This document shows, piece by piece, positions 1-5,658 of a stretch of 9,509 nt of DNA. The stretch's first letter is position 1; each line of letters starts with the position of its first letter. Both the position numbers and the translations under genes were made by a program. The notes under the pieces were generated by a model. The model saw only the letters and a list, made by a program, of their open reading frames with translations, was not told the DNA's origin and made no database searches. Location of the stretch: NCBI GenBank assembly GCA_946480545.1, contig CAMLKY010000043.1, forward strand, positions 1 through 9,509, given 5' to 3'. The DNA comes from an uncultured Acidobacteriota bacterium (GTDB lineage: Bacteria > Acidobacteriota > Blastocatellia > Pyrinomonadales > Pyrinomonadaceae).

Positions 1-24
1 TAGGTTCTAATGGCATCTTCGACT

Positions 25-129
25 GCGGATTTGTTTCGTGAGATTTCGTGTTAGTTAGTGGTTCCAGTTCTTCACCGATGGAAGACTGAAACCACGAAAA
101 TACACGAAAGGACACGAAACAAAGTCCGC
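25..129. repeat. Long imperfect hairpin (nested inverted repeat)
   Basis: The arms at 25-51 and 102-129 pair over most of their length, with one 3-base internal mismatch, one bulge and one G-T pair. Both arms contain the word TTTCGTG or its complement twice. Inside them a second hairpin forms between 58-73 and 81-95 (GTGGTT with AACCAC, CAGT with ACTG, CTTC with GAAG). The whole unit could fold as one rod of about 105 nt. It lies just downstream of the acyltransferase gene, so in its transcript it may act as a 3' stabilising structure or terminator, although no T-tract is evident. It resembles the CACGAAA-type intergenic repeats seen in many environmental bacteria. The function is unknown. 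Confidence 0.7.
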
Positions 130-162
130 AATCCGCAATCCGCAATCCGGAATCCGCAATCG
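124..162. repeat. 7-bp tandem repeat, ATCCGCA type
   Basis: Five consecutive heptads (GTCCGCA, ATCCGCA twice, ATCCGGA, ATCCGCA) plus a partial unit run from the right arm of the preceding hairpin to within 2 bp of the acyltransferase stop codon. The first heptad overlaps the hairpin arm. It shares its 7-bp period, but not its sequence, with the repeat blocks at 2349-2380 and 2833-2902. Confidence 0.85.
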
Positions 163-164
163 AG

Positions 165-1538
165 TTAATCGAATTCCCTCAGCGCCTCCTGGAGTTCCCG
201 CCTTTCGACGAACAATCGTAAGAAGGTTTCTTTTCTGGTCAGGAATAGCCAGATCGCACGCGCCCAGCCGCTCATTTCGACGATCTCTTCGAGTGAATAG
301 AGCGCGATATATCCGCACACGATCGAGAAAGGTATCGAAACAAGGGCGAGCTGCCATCCTGAAAGAAAATAGAGCACGATAGCGGCGACCAACCAGGTCA
401 GAGGCATGAAGACGATCCCGGCAAGCACCTTCACGGTCGACGCGATATCGTCAGCGCCATGACGCGAATACAGGTAAGCAACGAGTTTTCCGAGCTGGTA
501 CGCGGGTGCATGCAACACTGTCCCGAAAAGCGCGAACGGCGACAGGATTATCAAAACCCACGTTTGCATCAGGGCGCGCCGCACGACGACTCCGCGACTT
601 AACTGTGACAGTGACAGGTGCTGCGGCTCGAGACCGAATCGCGTGAGCTTCTCGTCGTATAACCGCAGGCGACGCCCGAGCTCGATGTCGCTCGTAGACA
701 TCTCTGTACCAACTTCGGCGATGTAGTTCTTGAGAAAGTCGAGCTTCTCGCCAAGGTTCTCGTTCTCGGTGGCAGACGAGAATATCTGCTCCGCTATCCG
801 GGCAACGTGAAGCTCCGCCTCGGTCTCGGCATTCAGCGTCACTTCTCTCAGCTCAGCTTCGATCCGTGCCGTCAGCTCACGCACCGCTTCGCGAGGCGGC
901 TGGCCCTCGGCGTCAGTTTCGATCTTCGGCACGGTGAATGGCTCGCCGAAATGCAGCAGTGCCTCGCTGCGAAATGTAGTCTTGTTCGTGTAGTAAAGTC
1001 CGACGGGAACTATCTTGATGTCAGCCTGCCCGTCCGCGCCCGCCGCGACCGTGCCCAGCGCGATCCGCGCGGCACCCGTTTTCATCGGCAGCAGCTTCGG
1101 AGAATTGTGTGATACGCCTTCGGGAAATAACGCGATCGAGCCGCCCCGCTGCAGCAGCTCACTGCACATCTCGAAAGTGCGTTTGTTCTTTGATACGTCC
1201 TCACCCGCGTCGATGCGCCGATAAAGCGGCAGCGCCTCCACCGTTCGAAGCAGAAACGCAATGACGGGCATCCGAAACAGCGTCGACTTTGCGAGGAATG
1301 AGATCTTGCGCGGCAACGCGACGAAAACAAGTGCCGGATCGATCAATCCATTCGGATGATTCAGGACGAAGATCACGCCTGTCCCCTTCGGTACGATTTC
1401 GGCATTGACCGTCTCGATCCGGCGAAAGAAAAGCCTGAGCGTGATACCGAAGATGCCGAGGATGATCCGAAAGGTGACCGTACCTCGGCGATTGAGGATC
1501 AGGTCGGCGAGAGTTAGCTTCTTGTAGATGGTCGGCAT
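165..1538 (-). CDS. PlsC-type glycerolipid acyltransferase, membrane-bound
   Basis: This 457-residue protein belongs to the lysophospholipid/glycerol-phosphate acyltransferase superfamily, which transfers acyl chains to glycerol-phosphate or lysophospholipid acceptors at the membrane. The catalytic block is NHPNGLIDP at residues 60-68, with His61 and Asp67. LPLYRR follows at 103-108, the phosphate-binding motif LFPEG at 137-141 and IVPVG at 176-180. The His-Asp spacing is HX5D rather than the usual HX4D. As I recall, yeast Gat1/Gat2-like enzymes have the same spacing, which suggests that subgroup. About 280 further residues follow: a charged helical stretch (about 215-300) and three likely membrane segments (about 325-345, 370-393, 397-415). 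It is last in the ybaB-recR direction, 189 bp after recR, so it may be cotranscribed. No clear Shine-Dalgarno precedes the chosen ATG, but the first conserved motifs fit this start. The exact acyl acceptor cannot be told from sequence. Confidence 0.85.
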   Translation of the reverse strand: MPTIYKKLTLADLILNRRGTVTFRIILGIFGITLRLFFRRIETVNAEIVPKGTGVIFVLNHPNGLIDPALVFVALPRKISFLAKSTLFRMPVIAFLLRTVEALPLYRRIDAGEDVSKNKRTFEMCSELLQRGGSIALFPEGVSHNSPKLLPMKTGAARIALGTVAAGADGQADIKIVPVGLYYTNKTTFRSEALLHFGEPFTVPKIETDAEGQPPREAVRELTARIEAELREVTLNAETEAELHVARIAEQIFSSATENENLGEKLDFLKNYIAEVGTEMSTSDIELGRRLRLYDEKLTRFGLEPQHLSLSQLSRGVVVRRALMQTWVLIILSPFALFGTVLHAPAYQLGKLVAYLYSRHGADDIASTVKVLAGIVFMPLTWLVAAIVLYFLSGWQLALVSIPFSIVCGYIALYSLEEIVEMSGWARAIWLFLTRKETFLRLFVERRELQEALREFD

Positions 1539-1603
1539 CGACGGTGGTGCGGGTTTTCTCGTCTTGCAATTGCACTGCAGCTATAACCGAGCTGGCAATT
1601 CTG

Positions 1604-1629
1604 ATCCGCGTTATCCGCGAAAATCCGCG
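1604..1629. repeat. ATCCGCG triplet repeat
   Basis: The word ATCCGCG occurs three times, at 1604, 1613 and 1623, spaced 9 and 10 bases apart in AT-containing linkers. It lies in the recR-acyltransferase gap, next to the REP-like units. It looks like another short dispersed intergenic repeat; no function is apparent. Confidence 0.6.
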
Positions 1630-1650
1630 GCTAAAGATAGCTGAAAACCC

Positions 1651-1720
1651 CCGGTCGCTACTGGCTCCCGGTTCTGACAAGACGCTAAAGCCCGGTCGCT
1701 AGCGGCTCCCGGTTCTGACT
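1651..1720. repeat. Two REP-like units in direct orientation
   Basis: Two copies of a unit of about 28 bp lie at 1651-1678 and 1692-1720, starting 41 bp apart. Each runs CCGGTCGCTA, a short variable middle, then GGCTCCCGGTTCTGAC. The second copy ends 7 bp before the recR stop codon. The same unit, in either orientation, occurs at 2930-3003, 3969-3996 and 4101-4123. The copies differ mainly in the middle, as expected of a dispersed family. Confidence 0.85.
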
Positions 1721-1727
1721 GATGTCG

Positions 1728-2342
1728 TCAGATCTCATGTCGGTTCGCGAGAGCCTTGTCCATCGTGACCTCGTCTACGTACTCGAGATCCGATCCGACC
1801 GGCATGCCCATCGCGATCCGCGTGACGCGGACTCCTAGCGGCTTCAAAAGGCGAGCGATATAGTTCGCGGTCGCCTCGCCCTCGGTTGTCGGGTTTGTGG
1901 CGATGATGATCTCTCGTATTTCGACGCCCTCGTTATTTTCCGGTGTGAGACGCGTGAGAAGGTTCGGGAGCATGAGTTCGTCGGGGCCGATACCGCGGAG
2001 CGGCGACAAGGAACCGTGCAGGATGTGATAGAGGCCGCGAAATGAGCGCGTCTTTTCTACTGCGACGAGATTGTACGGCTCTTCAACCACGCAGATCACG
2101 CTGCGGTCGCGTTTTGGGTTAGAGCAGTACATGCAGGGATCGACGTCGGTGAGATTGTTGCAGACCGAGCAGAAGATGATTCGTTCTTTGACTTCGCGGA
2201 GGGCTTCGACAAAGTTATCGACCTCTGCCGCCGGCCGCCTGAGAATATAAAACGCGAGCCGCTGCGCAGACTTGCTGCCGATCCCCGGCAGCCGTTTGAA
2301 TTCGTCGATCAGCCGTGCGACCGGCTCAGAATAGTCGAGCAT
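1728..2342 (-). CDS. recR: Recombination mediator protein RecR
   Basis: At 204 residues this is a full-length RecR, which works with RecO (and RecF) to load RecA onto SSB-coated single-stranded DNA at gaps during recombinational repair. An N-terminal helix-hairpin-helix carries [17 protein letters not shown] (18-34). A four-cysteine zinc site follows at Cys58, Cys61, Cys70 and Cys73. The Toprim domain begins at about 80 with ICVVEE (83-88) and ends near the C-terminus with the conserved region [16 protein letters not shown]. The chosen ATG gives the normal family N-terminus, although the upstream region lacks a good Shine-Dalgarno. It lies 111 bp downstream of ybaB, the typical partner, in the same direction. 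No key residue is missing. Confidence 0.97.
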   Translation of the reverse strand: MLDYSEPVARLIDEFKRLPGIGSKSAQRLAFYILRRPAAEVDNFVEALREVKERIIFCSVCNNLTDVDPCMYCSNPKRDRSVICVVEEPYNLVAVEKTRSFRGLYHILHGSLSPLRGIGPDELMLPNLLTRLTPENNEGVEIREIIIATNPTTEGEATANYIARLLKPLGVRVTRIAMGMPVGSDLEYVDEVTMDKALANRHEI

Positions 2343-2348
2343 GTGCGT

Positions 2349-2449
2349 GATTTTCGATTTTCGATTTGCGATTTGCGATTGCCTGGCCTTTTGGGGTCAA
2401 AGCCGGAGGTCTGACTCCGTGATCCCGGAGAGATCGCAAATCGAAAATC
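2349..2449. repeat. Heptad repeat with inverted copy between ybaB and recR
   Basis: Positions 2349-2380 are four heptads (GATTTTC twice, GATTTGC twice) plus GATT. A perfect 17-bp inverted match links 2356-2372 with 2433-2449, enclosing 60 bases. The loop holds a small hairpin, CGGAG (2404-2408) with CTCCG (2415-2419). The structure fills nearly the whole ybaB-recR gap. In an mRNA it would form a stable intercistronic stem, which could affect processing or relative expression; that is inference. It is AT-rich in the stem and has no T-run, so a terminator is not indicated. Confidence 0.8.
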
Positions 2450-2453
2450 AAGA

Positions 2454-2759
2454 TCAGATCAGGCCCGGCGGGAGCATGCCGCCGAGCTTTCCTTTCAATG
2501 TCTCCTCGACCTTGCGGTGAGCTTCGTTCAGGGCCGCGACGGTGAGGTCCTGGATCATTTCGACGTCGCCGTCTTTCATCAGATCAGGCGAGATCGTCAG
2601 CTCCACGACCTGAAAATCTCCACGCATCTTGACCGAGACAGCTCCGCCGCCCGCCGAAGCGTCGATCACCGTTTCCTTCATCTCGCGGCCCATCTGCTCC
2701 TGCATCTGCTGGGCCTGTTTCATCATCGAATTCAGGTCGAACCCGCCTGGCAATTTCAT
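2454..2759 (-). CDS. ybaB: YbaB/EbfC family nucleoid-associated protein
   Basis: This is a 101-residue member of the YbaB/EbfC family, small dimeric DNA-binding proteins of the nucleoid. The N-terminal helix is rich in Met and Gln (DLNSMMKQAQQMQEQM, residues 8-23). The typical core strand pattern follows: a Gly-rich turn (37-39), VSVKMRGDFQVVELTISPDLM (about 41-61) and the helical region DLTVAALNEAHRKVEETLKGKLGGM. An in-frame open stretch continues upstream to 3029, but it is translated from tandem repeats. The Met at 2757-2759 is preceded on its strand by AGAGGA at good spacing, and the family N-terminus begins here, so this start is preferred. recR follows 111 bp downstream. dnaX, the frequent upstream partner, is not present; repeats and a divergent araC gene are there instead. 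Confidence 0.95.
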   Translation of the reverse strand: MKLPGGFDLNSMMKQAQQMQEQMGREMKETVIDASAGGGAVSVKMRGDFQVVELTISPDLMKDGDVEMIQDLTVAALNEAHRKVEETLKGKLGGMLPPGLI

Positions 2760-2785
2760 AACAAATATTCCTCTTTTATAAGCCA

Positions 2786-2814
2786 ATCGTAACTGCCTGC
2801 TGGGGCAATTGCAA
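2786..2814 (-). promoter_or_regulatory. Candidate sigma70-type promoter for ybaB-recR
   Basis: Read on the minus strand, TTGCAA (2809-2814) and TACGAT (2786-2791) are separated by exactly 17 bases, with the -10 box about 27 bp upstream of the ybaB start. Each box departs from consensus, so this is a fit by spacing and position only. Confidence 0.35.
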
Positions 2815-2832
2815 TGATGATGTAGGGTTGTT

Positions 2833-2902
2833 GGTTCGTGGTTCGTGGTTCGTGGTTCGTGGTTCGTGGTTCGTGGTTCGTTGTTCGTTGTTCGTTGCTC
2901 GT
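2833..2902. repeat. 7-bp tandem repeat, GGTTCGT type, ten units
   Basis: Seven perfect GGTTCGT units (2833-2881) are followed by TGTTCGT twice and TGCTCGT once, all in phase. Two or more inverted units (ACGAACA at 3011, ACGAACC at 3018, diverged ATGAACC at 3032) lie on the far side of the REP-like pair at 2930-3003. The block therefore forms the outer arms of a nested palindrome of about 200 bp. The perfect units on the left suggest recent slippage or expansion, so copy number is likely to vary between strains. Confidence 0.95.
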
Positions 2903-2929
2903 AGTCAAGTAACGAGAGATAGCCGCACC

Positions 2930-3003
2930 AGTCAGAACCGGGAGCCAGTAGCGACCGGGGCTTTCGCGACTCCGCCCGGTCGCTATCGCTCGCGGTTCTG
3001 ACT
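2930..3003. repeat. REP-like inverted pair upstream of araC
   Basis: The left unit, 2930-2958, and the inverted right unit, 2976-3003, share AGTCAGAACC at their outer ends and TAGCGACCGG at their inner ends. The middles differ (GGGAGCCAG against GCGAGCGA), with a one-base length difference. A 17-base linker separates them, so the pair could fold into a tall stem-loop. The linker word GCTTTCGCGACT recurs inverted at 4090-4101, so the repeat family extends beyond the 28-bp core. Confidence 0.85.
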
Positions 3004-3010
3004 CGTAACG

Positions 3011-3038
3011 ACGAACAACGAACCATCAATCATGAACC
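3011..3038. repeat. Inverted heptad arm
   Basis: ACGAACA, ACGAACC, a diverged unit and ATGAACC run in 7-bp phase and are the reverse complement of the GGTTCGT/TGTTCGT units at 2833-2902. This arm closes the nested palindrome around the REP-like pair. It ends 36 bp before the araC start, in the region where that gene's promoter would be expected. Confidence 0.7.
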
Positions 3039-3074
3039 ATCCTCTCTTGCATTTCCCCACGGATATCGTTACAA

Positions 3075-3947
3075 ATGCGTTTGATGCAGATCGAATGGAA
3101 ATCAGACAACCGCGAGCCGTACCTGTTCAAGCAGCACGCTCAGTTTCCGGGTCTCAGTGTTCGGCGTGTACAAGTGCTGCCGGGCCGAATGCTTGAGCAC
3201 ACAAATTCGTTTCATGAAGTGAACGTCGCGATCTCGGGTGCGCTCACGACCGAGAAGATCTCAGCCGGCGGCCGCCACGTTGAGACCTACGGGCAAAAGG
3301 GAAACCTCTGCATCACGCCGGCAGGCCAGCCGATCAGTGCCATCTGGACGAAACAACTCGAGAACCTGATGATCACGCTGGAACCAGACTTCGTCGACCG
3401 GGCAGCCGTCGAGAGCGGATTTCCCGGCGTGTTCGAATTTGCGGAGCTGTATAAAGGATCCGATCCGCTGATCCAGCATCTGGGACTTACGTTGCTTGAC
3501 GAAGCCGCCGCGGAGACGCCATCCGGTCGTCTCTACACCGACTCACTCATCCAGACTCTCACACTGCACCTGATCAGCAACTACGGAACAGCGCGGCCGA
3601 GCACACAGCCTCGCCACGGTGGTCTCTCCGGATTCAAGCTGCGTCGGGTTAAAGAGTTCATCGGCGAGAATCTCGATGCGGACATCAGCCTTGCCGATAT
3701 CGCAGCGGCCGCTGACCTGAGCCAGTTTCATTTTGCTCGTGCGTTTAGGAAATCTACTGGGCTGACGCCACAGCAGTTTGTGATGCAGCAACGCATCGAA
3801 CGCGCAAAGGAGCTGCTGGCAAAAGACGATCTGCCGATAGTCGAAGTCGGTCTGCGAACCGGCTTCAAGAACCAAAGCCACTTCACTTCCCTATTCCGAA
3901 AATTCACACGCCTGACACCAAAGATGTGGCGCGTCGCGGCAAGGTGA
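3075..3947 (+). CDS. AraC-family transcriptional regulator
   Basis: This 290-residue regulator has the AraC layout. Residues 1-175 form a probable ligand-sensing domain, rich in beta strands and cupin-like (GALTTEKISAGGRHVETYG, about 55-73), but not one I can assign to a ligand. Residues 189-290 are the DNA-binding domain with two helix-turn-helix units: ISLADIAAAADLSQFHFARAF (204-224), and IVEVGLRTGFKNQSHFTSLF (255-274) followed by the signature end TRLTP (278-282). It is divergent from ybaB and on the same strand as the TPR gene 279 bp downstream. The start is uncertain: ATG 3075 and ATG 3084 both lack a good Shine-Dalgarno. The gene sits between two inverted REP-like pairs. Its stop codon runs straight into nine T residues (3948-3956), but no convincing stem precedes them. 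The target genes are unknown. Confidence 0.92.
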   Translation: MRLMQIEWKSDNREPYLFKQHAQFPGLSVRRVQVLPGRMLEHTNSFHEVNVAISGALTTEKISAGGRHVETYGQKGNLCITPAGQPISAIWTKQLENLMITLEPDFVDRAAVESGFPGVFEFAELYKGSDPLIQHLGLTLLDEAAAETPSGRLYTDSLIQTLTLHLISNYGTARPSTQPRHGGLSGFKLRRVKEFIGENLDADISLADIAAAADLSQFHFARAFRKSTGLTPQQFVMQQRIERAKELLAKDDLPIVEVGLRTGFKNQSHFTSLFRKFTRLTPKMWRVAAR

Positions 3948-3968
3948 TTTTTTTTTCGCGGCAACACT

Positions 3969-4123
3969 AGTCAGAACCGCGAGCGATAGCGACCGGGGCT
4001 CTCAAGCCGACACAGTCGAGTGTGGCCGCGATCAGTTCTACAGATCAGATCATTTTCCTGATCCGTCGTAATGTGCGGTTGGAGCGCGTAGTCGCGAAAG
4101 CCCCGGTCGCTACCGGCTCCCGG
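3969..4123. repeat. REP-like inverted pair downstream of araC
   Basis: A complete unit at 3969-3996 (AGTCAGAACC, GCGAGCGA, TAGCGACCGG) faces an inverted unit at 4101-4123. The inverted unit matches CCGGTCGCTA and GGCTCCCGGT, then diverges, losing the GTTCTGACT end. About 100 bp of unrelated sequence separates them, including a weak GATCAG/CTGATC inverted repeat (4043-4063). Together with 2930-3003 this pair brackets the araC gene. It fills most of the araC-TPR gap. Confidence 0.8.
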
Positions 4124-4132
4124 TCGCATGGC

Positions 4133-4165
4133 GAACAAAACCGCAATCTCAGAACAAAACCGCAA
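4133..4165 (+). repeat. 14-bp direct repeat upstream of TPR gene
   Basis: GAACAAAACCGCAA occurs perfectly at 4133-4146 and 4152-4165, with a 19-bp period and a 5-bp spacer. It ends 61 bp upstream of the TPR start codon. Two direct half-sites near a promoter are the arrangement many AraC-type regulators use, and an araC gene lies just upstream, so an operator is possible. It could equally be a chance short duplication. No convincing -35/-10 pair was found next to it. Confidence 0.5.
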
Positions 4166-4226
4166 GCATTCGAAAGATTAGACCGACGGCGTTTTTCTAA
4201 ACTTCCGCTCCAGGGGGTTTTGAAAA

Positions 4227-4943
4227 ATGCGTTTACTATCATTCAGCTTCATACTAATTTTCGGGTTGAACGTCGCGGCGCAGTCTCCGGCGGTCAGCAG
4301 GCTTTTCTCGGACGCTACTAAGCAAGCGAACACGGGCCGGTTCGACGAGGCGTTGAAGAACTACAAGACCGCACTCTTCGCTGCCGAGAACGAATACACC
4401 GACGCAGCGTTCAGAGCGCGCCTGCGTTACAACATAGGCGTCTGCTACTTTCACCTTGGCCGGCTCGACCAGGCCGCCGACGAATTTCGCTCGGCACTAC
4501 TGCTCAAATCAGATTACGCGCGAGCACACTACGCACTTGGAATGGCCGAGATACGCCGGAAAAAGTGGAAGGCGGCCAGAGTATCTTTGTCGCAGGTTAC
4601 CGAGCTGGATCCGAAGAACGGCGAGGCCTGGTTCGATCTCGCGTTCGTCGAACTCTCACGCGGCGATTTCGATTCGGCAAACGCCGCCTTTGTCCGCTCG
4701 ATCGAATACGGCACGGCCGATGTTGCCTTGAGCCACAACAACATCGGTGTCATTCTTGCGATCAAAGGCGAGCTGCGATCGGCTGCGAAAATGTTCGAAT
4801 CGGCGATCGTCCTTTCGTCGGGACGCCTTACCGAAGCCCGACGCAATCTCGAATATTGCCGGTCCAGGCTGTCGGGCCCTTCGGTGCTTGTTGCGGGTGA
4901 ATTCGTTTACGCATGGCGAGCGGATGCCGGGATCGGCGTTTGA
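4227..4943 (+). CDS. Secreted TPR-repeat protein
   Basis: This 238-residue protein begins with a signal peptide (MRLLSFSFILIFGLNVAAQS), with cleavage likely after the AAQ region near residue 19, so it probably acts in the periplasm. Five tetratricopeptide-like units follow: about 29-56 (TGRFDEALKNYKTAL), 63-96 (YNIGVCYFHLGRLDQAADEF), 98-131 (AHYALGMAEIRRKKWKAA), 132-165 (AWFDLAFVELSRGDFDSANAAF) and 166-200 (NNIGVILAIKGELRSAAKMF), with a capping helix to 216. TPR arrays are protein-binding scaffolds; no enzyme motif is visible. The last 20 residues are hydrophobic and unlike TPR. AGGGGG lies 9 bases before the ATG. The next gene starts 16 bp downstream, so the two are likely cotranscribed. The binding partner is unknown. 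Confidence 0.85.
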   Translation: MRLLSFSFILIFGLNVAAQSPAVSRLFSDATKQANTGRFDEALKNYKTALFAAENEYTDAAFRARLRYNIGVCYFHLGRLDQAADEFRSALLLKSDYARAHYALGMAEIRRKKWKAARVSLSQVTELDPKNGEAWFDLAFVELSRGDFDSANAAFVRSIEYGTADVALSHNNIGVILAIKGELRSAAKMFESAIVLSSGRLTEARRNLEYCRSRLSGPSVLVAGEFVYAWRADAGIGV

Positions 4944-4959
4944 TCGGAAGGAGACTTGA

Positions 4960-5388
4960 ATGACAAAGACCGCAGACACGATGGCGATACTCAAGCTTTA
5001 CGAGCTCCGCCGTGATGAACAGATGCGTGCCGCACGTCAATGGTATTTCTCGGAGTTTGCGCCGACGTCGGCGATGGACATCGTCGGTCTTTTCCGCGGC
5101 GGCGAGCGGGCGAGTGCGAACTTCCGCATGGTCACATCCTACTGGGATACGGCCGCCGCACTCGTGCTCAACGACGGGATCGATCGGAAAATGTTCCTTG
5201 ACGCGAATACCGAGCACGTATTCATCTACGCCAAGATCGACCAATACCTGCAAGAGGTCCGCGAGCTGTTTCGCGACCCAGACTATCTCATTCATTTGGA
5301 ACAACTCGTCCGATCGCTAGCAGACTTTGAGTCAAAGATGGAAAGCCGCAAGAGGCTGCTCGCGATCTGGCAAAAGTCGGGCGGATGA
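4960..5388 (+). CDS. Conserved-looking protein of unknown function, 142 aa
   Basis: I do not recognise a characterised family. It is a 142-residue soluble protein with no signal peptide or membrane segment. Its composition suggests mostly helix, with many aromatic and charged residues: LRRDEQMRAARQWYFSEF (16-33), FRMVTSYWDTAAALVLNDG (56-74), FLDANTEHVFIYAKIDQYL (79-97) and a charged C-terminal helix. Codon use resembles that of the flanking genes, and a strong GGAAGGAG Shine-Dalgarno precedes the ATG, so it is clearly a real gene. It lies 16 bp after the TPR gene and is followed by an intrinsic terminator, making it the last gene of a two-gene unit. The partner is predicted to be exported and this protein is not, so direct contact is not obvious. 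An internal ATG at 4981 is a less likely start. Confidence 0.85.
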   Translation: MTKTADTMAILKLYELRRDEQMRAARQWYFSEFAPTSAMDIVGLFRGGERASANFRMVTSYWDTAAALVLNDGIDRKMFLDANTEHVFIYAKIDQYLQEVRELFRDPDYLIHLEQLVRSLADFESKMESRKRLLAIWQKSGG

Positions 5389-5420
5389 ATCGCTGGATAG
5401 TCTTTTCTGTACTTCCGGCA

Positions 5421-5435
5421 TTCTAGCTCCTAGAA
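5421..5435. promoter_or_regulatory. Short palindrome TTCTAG-CTC-CTAGAA
   Basis: A perfect 6-bp inverted repeat (5421-5426 with 5430-5435) around a 3-bp centre lies 33 bp after the 142-aa gene stop and before the terminator. It could be a small operator or part of the 3' end structure; chance is also possible. Confidence 0.3.
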
Positions 5436-5479
5436 CATTGCGTCACTGACCCACACCACGCTTTTGATCTAACCAAATT

Positions 5480-5506
5480 AAAGAAGGGCATTGCTGCCCT
5501 TCTTTT
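5480..5506 (+). terminator. Rho-independent terminator of the TPR operon
   Basis: AAAGAAGGGCA (5480-5490) pairs perfectly with TGCCCTTCTTT (5495-5505) around the loop TTGC, and the stem ends in a T-run. The 11-bp stem lies about 90 bp after the 142-aa gene stop. A matching A-rich upstream side (AAATTAAAG) means it could also stop transcripts from the other strand. Confidence 0.9.
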
Positions 5507-5559
5507 ACCTCTTTTCGAAATTCCCTTTCTACCGGAGGCACGGCTGCCGCGTTTGAGGA

Positions 5560-5617
5560 GGCGGCGGGGTTGGTGGGAGCACCTTAGGTTGTGCTCGGGA
5601 GTTAATATAGCGCCGCC
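5560..5617. other. Foldable GC-rich element in the gap before the kinase
   Basis: GGCGGCG (5560-5566) pairs with CGCCGCC (5611-5617), enclosing an inner hairpin GAGCAC (5577-5582) with GTGCTC (5591-5596) around an 8-base loop. A further small GGCA/TGCC hairpin lies just upstream (5537-5548). The gap from 5507 to 5743 is otherwise without a gene. The element lies upstream of the best promoter candidate, so it would be in the kinase leader only if transcription starts earlier. It may be a structured RNA, an operator region or chance GC pairing. Confidence 0.4.
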
Positions 5618-5658
5618 GCGGCCCAAGTGTCAATCACTGTTTCATCGATGCAACAGTC

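Noticed and set aside
1201..1680. 159-codon minus-strand reading frame overlapping the acyltransferase
   Set aside because: It lies in another frame of a gene with clear catalytic motifs, has no domain signal, and runs into REP repeats.
2833..2902. Tandem array as a CRISPR or origin iterons
   Set aside because: The units are 7 bp and contiguous without spacers. No cas, rep or dnaA gene and no DnaA boxes were seen nearby.
2760..3029. In-frame N-terminal extension of ybaB reaching 3029
   Set aside because: It is a translation of the heptad and REP repeats (runs of TTNHEPR). The family N-terminus and a Shine-Dalgarno support the start at 2759.
3543..3881. 112-codon minus-strand frame opposite araC
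   Set aside because: It is antisense to the helix-turn-helix region, with no recognisable motif or ribosome binding site; a GC-rich shadow.
3948..3956. Nine-T run after araC as an intrinsic terminator
   Set aside because: No stable stem directly precedes the T-run; only CGCG-type short matches are present.
5423..5626. Short minus-strand frame in the gap before the kinase
   Set aside because: It crosses a strong terminator and the foldable element, is highly basic, and has no family resemblance.
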